Below are positions 48,480-61,599 of a DNA stretch of 64,000 bases, piece by piece. Each line of letters begins with the position of its first letter. Position 1 is the stretch's first letter. The notes below the pieces were generated by a model, which saw only the letters and a program-made list of their open reading frames with translations, searched no databases and had not been told where the DNA came from. The position numbers and the translations under genes are program-made. The stretch lies in NCBI RefSeq assembly GCF_047675955.1, contig NW_027327624.1:248001-312000 (forward strand), given 5' to 3'. Source of the stretch: Chlorocebus sabaeus. Lineage: Eukaryota > Chordata > Mammalia > Primates > Cercopithecidae.

Positions 48480-49080
48480 TCTGTGAAATGAATCAACAGA
48501 ACACAAAGCAGTTTCCCAGAAAGCTTCTTTTCAGTTCTTATCTTAGGATATTTCCTTTTGCACCATAGACCTCTATCGGCTTCCAAATATCAGTTTGCTA
48601 ATTCCACAAGAACTGTCTTAGCGAAAGTCTTCTTGAGGGGAAAGCTGTAACTCTGTGAGATGAATTAACAGAACACAAAGCAGTTTCTCAGAAAGCCTCT
48701 TTCCAGTTTTTAAAGGAAGATATTTCCTTTCTCACCGTAGCCTTCTATGGGCTTCCAGATATCACCTTGCAAATTCTACAAGAATAGTCTTAGTGATCGG
48801 CTTCTTGAGGGGAAAGCTACAACTCCATGAGATGAATTAAGAGAACACAATGCCATTTCTCGGAAAGCTTCTTTTCGGTTTTTATCGTAGGATATTTCCT
48901 TTTTCACCATAGCCCTCTATGGTCTTCCAAATATCACTTTTCAAATTCCACAAGAACAGCCTTAATGAACGGCTTCTTAAGGGGAAAGCTGCAACTGTGT
49001 GAGATGAATTAACAGAACACAAAGCAGGTTCTCAGAAAGCTTCTTTTCATGTTTTAAATAGGATATTCCCTTTTTCACCA
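48480..49080 (+). repeat. Three-copy alpha segment, copy 1
   Basis: A series of about 3.5 monomers has private variants: CTTTTGCACCATAGAC, CTATCGGCTT, GCCTCTTTCC, CCAGATATCACC, TTAGTGATCGGC, CTACAACTC, TTTTTATCGTAGG, CTTAATGAACGG. The same series recurs at about 54025 and 56905 (CCAGATATCACC at 48756, 54297 and 57173). A weaker relative lies at 49500-49960. Confidence 0.78.
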
Positions 49081-52000
49081 TAGCCCTCCATGGTCTTCTA
49101 AATATCACTTTATATTCTACATGAACAGTCTTAGCGAAAGGCTTCCTGAAGGTAATGTTGTAGCCCTCAGAGAGCTTCTTTTCAGTTTTTATTTAGGATA
49201 TTTCCTTTTTCACCATAGACGTCTATGGGATTCCAAATATCACTTTGCAAATTCCACAAGAACAGTCTTAGCAAAAGGCTACTTTAGGGGAAAGCTGTAA
49301 TTCTGTGACATGAATTAACAGAACCGAAAGCAGTTTCACAGACAGCTTCTTTCCAGTTGTTAACTGATGATATTTCCTTTTTTACCTTAGCCCTCTATGG
49401 GCTTCCAAATATCACTTTGCATATTCCTCAAGAACAGCCTTAGCGAAAGTCTTCCTGAGGGGAAAGCTATAACTGTGTGAGATGAATTAACAGAACTCAA
49501 AGCAGTTTCTCAGAAAGCTTCTTTCCAGTTTTTAACTGAAGATATTTCCTTTTTCACGCTAGCCCTCAATGGGCTTCCAAATACCACTTTGCGAATGCCA
49601 CAAGAACAGCCTTAGCAAAAGGCTACATGAGGGGAAAGCTGTAACTCTGTGAAATGAATTAACAAAACAAAAAGCAGTGTCTCAGAAAGCTTCTTTTCAC
49701 TTTTTATCTTAGAATATTTCCTTTTTCACCATTGTCCTCTATTGGCTTCCAAATATCACTTTGCAAATTCCACAAGAACAGTCTTAGCGAAAGGCTTCCT
49801 CATTGGAAAGCTGTTACTCAGTGAAATGAATTAACAGATCCCAAAACAGTTTCTTAGAAAGCCTCTTTCCAGTTTTTAACTGAAGATATTTCCTTTTTCA
49901 ACATAGACCTGTATGGGCTTCCATATATCACCTTGCAAATTCCACAAGAACAGTCTTAGTTAATGGCTTCATGAGGGGAAAGCTGTAACTCTGTGAGATG
50001 AATTAACAGAACACAAAGTAGCTTCTCAGAAATCTTCTTTGCAGTTTTCAACTAAAGATATTCTCATTTTCACCATAGCCCTCTATGGGCTTCCAATCAT
50101 CACTTTACAAATTCCACAAGAACAGTCTTAGGGAAAGGCTTCTTCAGGTGAAAGGTGTAACTCTGTGAGATGAATTAACAGAACACAAAACAGTTTCTCA
50201 GAAATCTACTTTGCAGTTTTTAACTAAAGATATTTCCTTTTTCACAATAGAACTCTATGGGCTTCCAAATATCACTTTCCAAATTCCACAAGAACAATCT
50301 TCGCGAAAGGCTTCTTCAGGGGAGGATGTAAGTCTGTGAGATGAATTAACACAACACAAAGCAGTTTCTCAGAAAGCTTCTTTCCAGTTTTTAACTGAAG
50401 ATATTTCATTTTTCACCATAGCCCTCGAGGTGCTTCCAAATTACACTTTGCAAATTCCACAAGAGCAGTCTTAGCGAAAGGCTTCTTGAGGGGAAAGCTG
50501 TAACTCTGTGAGATGAATTAACAGAATAAAAAGCAGTTTATCAGAAAGCTTCTTTTCAGTTTTTAACTTAGGATATTTTCTTTTCCTCCATAGCCCTCTA
50601 TAGGCTTCCAAATATCACTTTGCAAATTCCACAAGAACAGTCTTAGAGAAACGTTTCTTATGGGGAAAGCTGTAACTCTGTGAGATGAATTAACAGAAGA
50701 CAAAGCAGTTTCTCAGAAAGTTTCTTTTCAGTTTTTATCTTGGGATATTTCCTTTTTCACCATGGCCGTCTATGGGCTTTCAAATAACACCTTGCAAATT
50801 CCGAGAGAACAGTCTTAGAGGAAGGTTTCTTGAGGGGAAAGCTGTAACTCTGTGAGATGAATTAACAGAACACAATGCATTTTCTCAGAAAGCTTATTTC
50901 CAGTTTTTAACGGAAGATATTTTCTTTTTCACCACAGCCCTCTATGGGCTTCCAAATAAACTTTGCAAATTCCACAAGAACAGTCTTAGCGAAAAAGTTC
51001 TTGAAGGGAAAACTGTAACTCTCTGAGATGAATTAACAAAACAGAAAGCAGTTTCTCAGAAAGCTTCTTTCCATTTTTTAAATGAAGGTATTTCCTTTTT
51101 CACCATAGAACTCTACGGGCTTCCAAATATCTCTTTGCAAATTGCACAAGAAATGTCTTAGCGAAAGGCTTCTTGAGGGTAATGCTGTAACTCTGTGAGA
51201 TGAATTGACAGAACACAAAGCAGTTTCTCAGAAAGCTTCTTTACAGTTTTAAACGGAACGTTTTTCCGTTTTCACCATAACCCTCAATGGGCTTCCAAAT
51301 ACCACTTTGCAAATTCCACAAAAAACAGTCTTAGCGAAAGTCTTCTGGAGGGGAAAGCTGTAACTCTGTGAGATGAATTAACAGAAAACAAACCAGTTTC
51401 TCAGAAAGCTTCTTTGCAGTTTTTAACGGAAGATATTTCATTTTCACCATAGCCCTCAAGGGGCTTCCAAATATCACTTTCCAAATTCCACAAGAACTGT
51501 CTTAGCGAAAGGCTTCTCGAGGGGAATGCTGTAACCCTGTGAAATGAATTAACAAAACACAAAGCAGTTTCTCAGAAAATTTCTTTCCAGTTTTTATCTT
51601 ATGATATTTCCTTTTTCACCACAACCCTCTAAGGGCCTGCAAATATCGCTTTGCAAATACCAAAAGACCAGTCTTATCGAAAGGCTTCTTAAGGGGAAAG
51701 CTGTAACTCTGTCAGATGAACTAACAGAACACAAAGCAGTTTCTCAGAAAGCTTCTTTCCAGTTTTTAAAGGAAGATATTTCATTTTCAACATAACCTTC
51801 CAGGGGTTCCCAAATATCACTTTGCAAATTCCACAAGAACAGTCTTAGCGAAAGGCTTCTTGAGGGGAAAGCTGTAACTCTGTGAGATGAATTTACAGAA
51901 CACAAAGCAGTTTCTCAGAAAGCTTATTTTCAGTTTTTAATAAAAGAGATTTCCTTTTTCAGCATAGCCCTCTATGGGCTTCCAAATATCACTTGGCAAA

Positions 52001-53439
52001 TTCCACAAGAAGACCCTTAGCGAAAGGCTTCTTGAGGAGAAAGCTGTAACTCTGTGAAATGAATTATCCGAACACAAAGCAGTTTCTCAGTATGCCTCTT
52101 TTCAGTTTTTAAGGGAAGATATTTCTTTTTCCATGATAGCCCTCTATGGGTTTCCAAATATCACTTTGCAAATTCCACAAGAACAGTCTTAGTGAAAGGC
52201 ATCTTGAGGGGAAAGCTGTAACTCTGTGACATGAATTATTAGAACACAAAGCAGTATGTCAGAAAGCTTCTTTTCAGTTTGTATCTTAGGATACTTCCTA
52301 TTGAACCATAGCCCTCTATGGGCTTCTAAATATCACTTCCCAAATTGAACAAGAACAGTCTTAGCGAAAGGCTCTTGCAGGGAAAGCTGTAACTCTGTGA
52401 GATGAATTAAAAGAACACAAAGCAGTTTCGCAGAAAGCTTCTTTCCAGTTTTTAACGGACAATATTTCCTTTTTCAACATAGCCGTCTATGGGATTCTAA
52501 TATCACGGTGTAAATACCACAAGAACAGTCTTAGCGAAAGGCTTCTTAAGGGGAAAGCTGTAACTCTGTGCGATGAATTAACAGAACACAAAGTATTTTC
52601 TCAGAAAGCTTCTTTCCAGTTTTTAACGGAAGATATTTCCTTTTTTACCAAAGCCGTCTTTGGGATTCCAAATATCACTTTGCAAATTACACAAGAACAG
52701 TGTTAGCGAAATGCTTCTTGAGGGCAAAGCTGTAACTCTGTGAAATGAATTAACAGAACACAAAGCAATTTCTCAGAAATCTTCTTTCCAGTTTTTAACT
52801 GAAGATATTTCCTTTTTCACTATAGCCCTCTTTGGACGTCCAAATATCACTTTGCAAATTCCACAAGAACAGTCTTAGCGAAAGGCTTCCTGAGGGGAAA
52901 GCCTTAACTCTGTGAGATGAATTAAGGGGACACAAAGCAGTTTCTCAAAAAGCTGCTTTCCAGTTATTAAAGGAAGATATTTCCTTTTTCACCATGGCCT
53001 TCAATGGGTTTCCAAATATCACTTTAAAAATTTCACAACAAAAGTCCAAGTGAACGGCTTCTTGAGGGGAAAACTTTAACTCTGTGAGATGAACTAACAG
53101 AACACAAAGCAGTTTCTCAGAAAGCTTCTTTTCGGTTTTTAACGGAAGATATTTCGTTTTTCACCATAGCCCTATATGGGCTTCCAAATTTCACTTTGCA
53201 AATTCCACAAGAACAGTCTTAGCGAAAGACATCTTGAGTGGAAAGTTGTAAGTCTGTGAGATGATTTAAGAGAACACAAAGGAGTTTCTCAAAAAGCTTC
53301 TTTCCAGTTTTAAACTGAAGATATTTCCTTTTTCTCCTTAGCCCTCTATGGGCATCAGAATACCACTTTGAAAATTCCGCAAGAACAGACTTAGCGAAAG
53401 GCTTCTTGGGGGAAAGCTTTAACTCTGTGAGATGAATTA

Positions 53440-53660
53440 ACAGAACACAAGTCCGTTTCTCTTAAAGCTTCTTTCCAGTTTTTAACGGAAAATATTTCCT
53501 TTTCCACAATAGCCCTCTATGGGCTTCCTAATATCACTTTCCAATTTTCAGAAAAACAGTCTTAGTGAACGGCTCCTTGAGTGGAAAGCTGTAACTCTGA
53601 GAGATGAATTAACAGAACACAAGGCAAATTTCACAAGAACAGTCTTAGTGAACTGCTTCT
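53440..53660 (+). repeat. Second copy of the half-monomer joint
   Basis: The same aberrant fusion AACACAAGGCAAATTTCACAAG seen at 47215-47240 recurs here, exactly 6400 bp further. It is preceded by the same diagnostic monomer (CACAAGTC, CTAATATCACTTTCCAATTTTCA, GGCTCCTTGAGTGGAAAGC, CTGAGAGATGAATT). Identical breakpoints at two sites mean this region was copied after the 942-bp duplication formed. Confidence 0.8.
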
Positions 53661-54024
53661 TGAGGGGCAAGCTGTAACTATGTTAGATGAACTAACAGAA
53701 CACAAAGTAGTTTCTCAGAAAGCTTCTTTTCAGTTTTTATCTTAAGATATTTCCTTTTTCACCATAGCCCTCTATGGGCTTCTATATATCACTTCCCAAA
53801 TTGCACAAGAACAGTCTTAGCGAAAGGCTTCTTGTAGGGAAAGCTGCAACTCTTTGAGATGAATTAATAGAACACAAAGCAGTTTCGCAGAAAGCTTCTT
53901 TCCAGTTTTTAACGGAAGATATTTTTTTATCACCATAGCCCCCTATGGGCTTCCAAATATCACTTTTTAAATTCCACAAGAACAGACTTAGCGAAAGGCT
54001 TCTTGAGGGGTACGCTGTAACTCT

Positions 54025-55740
54025 GTGAAATGAATCTACAGAACACAAAGCAGTTTCCCAGAAAGCTTCTTTTCAGTTTTTATCTTAGGATGTTTCCTTT
54101 TGCACCATAGACTTCTATCGGCTTGCAAATATCACTTTGCAAATTCCACAAGAACAGTCTTAGCAAAAGTCTTCTTGAGGGGAAAGCTGTAACTCTGTGA
54201 GATGAATTAACAGAACACAAAGCAGTTTCTCAGAAAGCCTCTTTCCAGTTTTTAATGGAAGATATTTCCTTTCTCACCATAGCCTTCTATGGGCTTCCAG
54301 ATATCACCTTGCAAATTCCACAAGAACAGTCTTAGTGATCGCTTCTTGAGGGGAAAGCTACAACTCGCTGAGATGAATTAAGAGAACACCATGCCGTTTC
54401 TCGGAAAGCTTCTTTTCGGTTTTTATCGTAGGATATTTCCTTTTTCACGATAGCCCTCTATAGTCTTCCAAATATCACTTTGCAAATTCCACAAGAACAT
54501 CCTTAATGAACGATTTCTTGAGGGGAAAGCTGCAACTCTGTGAGATGAATTAACAGAACACAAAGCAGGTTCTCAGAAAGCTTCTTTTCAGGTTTTATAT
54601 AGGATATTTCCTTTTTCACCATAGCCCTCTAAGGGCTTTCAAATATCACTGTGAAAATTCCACAAGAACAGTCTTAGGGAGAGGCTTCTTGAAGGGAAAG
54701 CTGTAATTCTGTGAGATGAATTAACAGAACACAAAGCAGTTTCTCAGAAAGTTTCTTTCCAGTTTTTAACTGAAGATATTTCCTTTTTCACCATAGCCTT
54801 GCATGGGCTTCCAAATATCACATTGCAGATTCCAAAAGAACTGTCTTTCGGAAAGGCTTCTTAAGGGGAAAGCTGTAACTGTGTGAGACGAATTAACAGA
54901 ACACAGAGCAGTTTCTCAGAAAGCCTCTTTCCAGTTTTTATCGGAAGTTATTTCCTTTTTCACCATACCGCCTATGGGCCTCCAAATATCACTTTGCAAA
55001 TTCCACAAGAACAGTCTCAGCGAAAGGGTTCTTGAGGGGAAAGCTGTAACTGTGTGAGATTAATAACAGAACACAAAGCAGTTTCTCAGAAAGCATCTTT
55101 GCAGTTTTTAACGGAAGATGTTTCCTTTTTAACCGTACCCCTCTACAGGCTTCCAAATATCACTTTGCAAAATCTATGAGAACAGACTTAGCGAAAGGCT
55201 TCTTGAGGGGAAAGCTGTAAGTCTGTGAGATGAATTAATGGAACACAAAACAGATTCTCAGAAACCTTCTTTCCAGTTTTTAATGGATGATGTTTCCTTT
55301 TTAACCATAGCCCTCTATGGGCTTCCAAATATCACTTTGCAAATTCCACGAGCACAGTCTTAGCGAAAGGCTTCTTGAGGGGAAAGCTGTAAGTCTGTGA
55401 GATGAATTAACAGAACACAATGTAGTTTTTCATAAAGCTTCTTTTCAGTATTATCTTAGGATATTTCCTTTTTCACCATAGCCCTCTGAGGGAATCTAAG
55501 TATCACTTTCCAATTTCCACAAAAACAGTCTAAGCGAAAGGCTTGTTGAGGGGAAAGATGTTACTCTGTGAGTTGAATTATCAGAACACAAAGCAGTTGG
55601 TCAGAAAGCCTCTTTCCAGTTTTTAACGGAAGATATTTCCTTTTTCACCATAGCCCTCTATGAGCTTCCAAATATCACTTTGCAAATACCACAAGAACAG
55701 TCTTAGTGAAAGGCTTCCTGAGGGGAAAGCTGTAACTCTG
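54025..55740 (+). repeat. Three-copy alpha segment, copy 2, with extension
   Basis: This block carries the same variant series as 48480-49080. It then continues in parallel with the block at 56905: AGGTTTTATATAGG, GGGCTTTCAAATATCAC, TTATCGGAAGTTATTTCC, TCTAAGTATCACTTTCC and CAGTTGGTCAGAAAGCC occur in the same order in both. It is an old tandem duplication of about 2.88 kb in offset. Confidence 0.78.
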
Positions 55741-56904
55741 TGAGATGAATTAACAGAACACAAAGCAGTTTCTCAGAAAGCTTCTTTTCATTTTTTAACT
55801 GAAGCTATTTCCTTTTTCACCGTAGACTTCTATGGCCTTCCAATTATCACTTTGCAAATTCCACAAGAACAGTATTAGCGAAAGGCTTCTTGAGGGGAAA
55901 GCTGTAACTCTGTGAGATGAATTTACAGAACACAAAGCAGTTTCTTAGAAAGCTTCTTTCCAGTTTTTACAGAAGATGTTTCATTTTTAACCATAGACGT
56001 CTATGAGCTTTCAAATATCACTTTGCAATTTCCTCAAGAACAGTATTAGAGAAAGGCTTCTTGAGGGGAAAGCTGTAATCAGAAAGCTTTTTCCGTGTTT
56101 TTAACAGAAGATATTTCCTTTTTCACCATAGCCCTCCATGGGCTTCCAAATATCACATCGCAAATTCCACAAGAACAGTCTTAGCGAAAGACTTCTTGAG
56201 GGGAAAGCTGTAAGTCTGGGAGATGAATTAACAGAACACAAAGCAGTTTCTCATAAAGCTTCTGTTCCGTTTTTATCTCAGGATGTTTCCTTTTTCACCC
56301 TAGCCCTCTATGGGCTTCTACATATCACTTTCCAAATTCCAGAAGAACAGTCTTAGCGAAAGGCTTCTTGAGTGGAAAGCTGTAACTCTGTGAGATGAAT
56401 AAACAGAACACAAAGCAGTTTCTCAGAAAGCTTCTTTGCAGTGTTTAACTGAAGATATTTCCTTTTTCACCATAGCCCTCTATGGGCTTCCAAATATCAC
56501 CTTACAAATTCCACAAAACATTCTTAGCGAAAGGCTTCTTAAGGGGAAAGCTGTAACTCTGTGAAATGAATTAACAGGACACAAAGCAGTTTCTCAGAAA
56601 GCTTCTTTCCAGTTTTTAACGGAAGATGTTTCCGTTTTCACCATAGCCCTCTTTGGGCTTCCAAATATCACTTTACAAATTCCACAATAACAGACGTAAC
56701 AAAAGGCTTCTTGAGGCTAAACTGTAACTCTGTGAGGTGAATTAACAGAACACAAAGCAGTATCTCAGAAAGCTTCTTTCCAGTTTTAACGGAAGATATT
56801 TCCTTTTTCACCATAGCCCTCTATATGCTTCAAAATATCACTTTGGAAATACCACAAGAACAGGCTTAACAAAAGGCATCTTGAGGGGAAAGCTGTAACT
56901 CTGT

Positions 56905-58440
56905 GAAATAAATTAACAGAACACAAAGCAGTTTCTCAGAAAACTTCTTTTCAATTTTTATCTTAGGATATTCCTTTTGCACCACTGACCTCTATGGGCT
57001 TCCAAATATCACTTTGCAAATTCCACAAAACAGTCTTATCGAAAGGCTTCTTGAGGGGAAAGCTGTAACTCTGTGAGATGAATTAACAGAACACAAACCA
57101 GTTTCTCAGAAAGTCTCTTTCCAGTTTTTAACGGAAGATATTTCCATTCTCACGAAAGCCCTCTATGGGCTTCCAGATATCACCTTGCAAATTCCACAAG
57201 AACAGTCTTAGTGATCGGCTACTAGAGGGGAAGGGAACAACTCCGTGTGATGAATTAATAGAACACAATGCAGTTTCTCAGAAAGTTTCTTTTCGGTTTT
57301 AATTGTAGGATATTTCCTTTTTCACCATAGCCCTCTATGGGCTTCAAAATATCACTTGGCAAATTCCACAAGAACAGTCTTATTGAATGGCTTCTTTAGG
57401 TGAAAGCTGTAACTCTGTGAGATGAATTAACAGAACACAAACAGTTTCTCAGAAAGCTTCTTTTCAGGTTTTATATAGGATATTTCCGTTTTCACCATAG
57501 CCCTCTTAGCGCTTTCAAATATCACATTGAAAATTCCACAAGAACAGTCTTAGGGAGGGACTTCTTGAGGGGAAAGCTGTAACTCTGTGAGGTGAATTAA
57601 CAGAACACAAAGCAGTTTCTCAGAAAGCTTCTTTCCAGTTTTTAACGGAAGATATTTCCTTTTCACCATAGCCCTCTATGGGCTTCCAAATATCACTTTG
57701 CAAACTCCACAAGAACAGTCTTAGTGAAAGGCTACTTGAGGGGAAAGCGGTAACTTTGTGAGATGAGTTGACAGAACACAAAGCAGTTTCTCAGAAAGCC
57801 TCTTTCCAGTTTTTATCGGAAGTTATTTCCTTTTTCATCATACCCCCTATGGGTCTCCAAATATTACTTTGCAAATTCCACAGGAACAGTTTCAGCGAAA
57901 GGCTTCTTGAGGGGAAAGCTGTAATTGTGTGAGATGAATTAAGAGAACACAAAGCAGTTTCTCAGAAAGCTTCTTTCCAGTTTTTAACGGAAGATGTTTC
58001 CTTTTCAACCGTAGCCCTCTATGAGCTTCCAAATATCACTTTGCCAATTCAACGAGAACAGCCTTAGCGAAGGGCTTCTTGAGGGGAAAGCTGTAAGTCT
58101 GTGAGGTGAATTAACAGAACAAAGTGTAGTTTTTCATAAAGTGTCTTTTCAGTTCTATTTTAGGATATTTCCTTTTTCACCATAGCCCTCTATGGGATTC
58201 TAAGTATCACTTTCCAATTTTCACAAAAACAGTCTAAGCAAAAGGCTTCTTGGGGGGAAAGCTGTAACTCTGTGAGTTGAATTTTCAGAACACAAAGCAG
58301 TTGGACAGAAAGCCTCTTTCCAGTTTTTAACGGAAGATATTTCCTTTTTCACCATAGCCCTCTTTGAGCTTCAAAATATCACTTTGCAAATTCCACAAGA
58401 ACAGTCTTTGCGAAAGGCTTCCTGAGGGGAATGCTGTAAC
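56905..58440 (+). repeat. Three-copy alpha segment, copy 3
   Basis: This block is parallel to 54025-55740, with the offset falling from about 2876 to about 2703, so one monomer (~172 bp) has been lost here relative to the other copy. Divergence is high enough that only private variants reveal the relation. Confidence 0.75.
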
Positions 58441-58779
58441 TCAGTGAGATGAATTAACAGAACACAAAGCAGTTTCTCAGAAAGCTTCTTTATAATTTTT
58501 AACGGAAGATATTTCCTTTTTCACCATAGCCCTCTATGGGCTTCCAAATATCACTTTGCAAATTCCACAGGAAAAGGCTTAGCGAAAGGCTTCTAGAGGG
58601 GAAAGCTGTAACTCTGTGAGATGAATTAACAGAACACAAAGCAGTTTCTCAGAAAGCCTCTTTCAAGTTTTTATCGGACGTTATATCCTTTTTCACCATA
58701 GCCCCCTATGGGCTTCCAAATACCACTTTTCAAATTCCACAAGAACAGTCTTAGTGAAAGGCTTCTTGAGGGGAAACCT

Positions 58780-59460
58780 GTAAGTCTGTTAAATGAATTA
58801 ACAGAACACAATGTGGTTTTTCAGAAAGCTTCTTTTCAGTTTTTTTCTTAGAATATTTCCTTTTTCACCATTGCCCTATATGGTCTTCCAAATATCACAT
58901 TGCAAATTTCACAAAAAAAGTCATAGCGAAAGGATTCTTGAGGGGAAAGCTGAAACTCTGTGAGGTGAATTAGCAGAACACAAAGCAATTGCTAAGAAAG
59001 CCTCTTTCCAATTTTTAACGGAAGATATTTCCTTTTTCACCATAGATCTCTAGGGGTTTCGTAATATCACTTTGCAAATTCCAGAAGAACAGACTTAGCG
59101 AAAGGCTTCTTAAGGGGAAAGCTGTAAGTCTGTGAAATGAATTAACACAACACAATGTAGTTTTTCAGAAAGCTTCTTTTCAGTTTTTTTCTTAGGATAT
59201 TTCCTTTTTCACCATTGCCCTCTATGGGCTTCCAAATATCACTTTGCAAATTCCACAAAAACAGTCATAGCGAAAGCATTCTTCAGGGGAAAGCTGAAAC
59301 TCTGTGAGTTGAATTAACAAAACACAAAGCAATTGCTCAGAAAGCCTTTTTCCAATTTTTAACGGAAGATATTTCCTTTTTCACCATAGCCCTCTAGGGG
59401 CTTCCTAATATCACTTTGCAAATTCCACAAGAACACACTTAGTGAAAGGCTTCTTGAGGG
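58780..59460 (+). repeat. Tandem duplication of a two-monomer unit
   Basis: A dimer with the variants TTTTTTTCTTAG, CACCATTGCCCT, GTCATAGCGAAAG, GCTGAAACTCTGTGAG and AGCAATTGCT is repeated at an offset of 344 bp (CCATTGCCCT at 58868 and 59212). Confidence 0.8.
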
Positions 59461-61599
59461 GAAAGCTGTAACTCTGTGAGATGAATTAACAGAACACAAA
59501 GCAGTTTCCCAGAAAGCTTCTTTCCAGTTTTTAACTAAAGATATTTCCTTTTTCACCAGAGCCCTCTATGGACTTCCAAATATCACTTCGCAAATTCCAC
59601 AAGAACAGTCTAGCGGAAGTCTTCTTGAGGGAAAAGCTGTAAGTCTGTGAGGTGAATTAACAGAAAACAAAAGTGTTTCTCAGAAAGCCTCTTTCCACTT
59701 TTTAACGGAAGATATTTCCTTTTTCACCTTAGCCATCTATGGGCTTCAAAATATCGCTTTGAAAATTTGACAAGAACTGACTTACGGAGAGGCTTCTTGA
59801 GGTTAAAGCTGTAACTCTGTGAGATGAGTTAACAGAACACCAAGCAGTTTCTCAGAAACCCTCTTTTCACTTTTCAACGTAAGATAGTTCCTTTTACACC
59901 ATAGTCCTCTATGGGCTTCCAAATATCACTTAGAAAATTCCACAAGAACAGTCTTAGGGAGAGGTTTCTTGAGGGGAAAGCTGTAACTCAGGTAGATGAA
60001 TTAACAGAACACAAAGCAGATTCTCAGAAAATTTCTATATAGTTTTCAACTGAAGATATTTCCTTTTTCACCATATCCCTGTATGGGCTTCCAAATATCA
60101 CTCTGCAAATTCCACAAGAACAGCCTTAGGGAAAGGCTTCTTGAGGGGAAAGCTGTAACTGTGTGAGATGAATTAAAAGAACACAAACCAGTTTCTCAGA
60201 AATCCTCTTTCCAATTTTTAACGGAAGATATTTCCTTTTTCACCATAGCACACTATGGGCTTCCAAATATCACTTTGCAAATTCCACAAGAACAGTCTTA
60301 GCGAAAGGCTTCTGTAGGGGAAAGCTCTAAGTCTGTGACATGAATTAACAGAGCACAATGTAGTTTCTAAGAAAGATTCTTTTCAGTTTTTGTCTTAGGA
60401 TATTTTTTTTCACCATAGCCCTCTATGGGCTTCTAAGTATTCCTTTCCAATTTCCACAAAAACTGTCTTAATGAAAGGCTTCTTGAGGGGAAAGGTGTAA
60501 CTCTGTGGTTGAATTAAGAGAACACAAAGGAGTTTCTCAGAATGCCTCTTTCCAGTTTTTAACGGAAGATATTTCCTTTTTCACCATAGCCCTCTATGGG
60601 CTTCCAAATATCACTTTGCAAATTCTACAAAAACTGTCTTAGCGAAAGGCTACTTGAGAGGAAAACTGTAACTCTGTGAGATGAAATAACAGAACGCAAA
60701 GCAGTTTCTCAGAAAGCCTCTTTCCAGTTTTTAATGGAAGATATTTCCTTCTTCACCATTGCCCTCTAAGGTCTTCCAAATATCGCTTTGCAAATAACAC
60801 AAGAACAGTCTTAGCGAAAGGCTTCTTGAGCGGAAAGCTGTACCTCTGTGAGATGAATTAACAGAACACAAAGCAGTTTCTCAGAAAGCTTCTTTTCAGT
60901 TTTTATCTTAGGATATTTCCTTTTCCACCATAGAGCTCTATGGGCTTCCAAATATCACTTTGCAAATTCCACAAGAACAGTCTTAGCGAAAGGGTCCTGG
61001 AGGGTAAAGCTGTAAATCTGTGAGATGAATTAACAGAACACAAAGCAGTCTCTCAGAAAGCTTCTATCCACTTTTTACGGAAGATATTTCCTTTTTCACC
61101 GTAGCCCTCTATTGGCAACTAAATATCACTTTCCAAATTCCACATGAACAGTCTTAGCGAAAGACTTCTTGAGGGGAAAGCTGTAACTCTGTGAGATGAG
61201 TTAACAGAACACAAAGCAATTTATCAGAAATCTTCTTTCCAGTTTTTAAGGGAAGGTATCTCCTTTTTCACCATGGCCCTTTATGGGCTACTAAATATCA
61301 CTTTCCAAATTCCACAAGAACAGTCTTATTGAAAGGCTTCTTGAGGGGAGAGCTGTAACTCTGTGAGAAGAAATAACAGAACACAAAGCAGTTTCTCAGA
61401 AAGCTTCTTTCCAGTTTTTAACGGAAGATATTTCCTTTTTCACCGTAGCCCTCTTTGGGCTTATAAATATCACTTTCCAAATTCCACATGAACAGTCTTA
61501 GCGAAAGGCTTCCTGATGGGAAAGCTGTAACTCTGTGAGATGAATTAACAGAACACCAAGCTGTTTCTCAGAAAGCTTCTTTTCAGTTTTTATCCTAGG

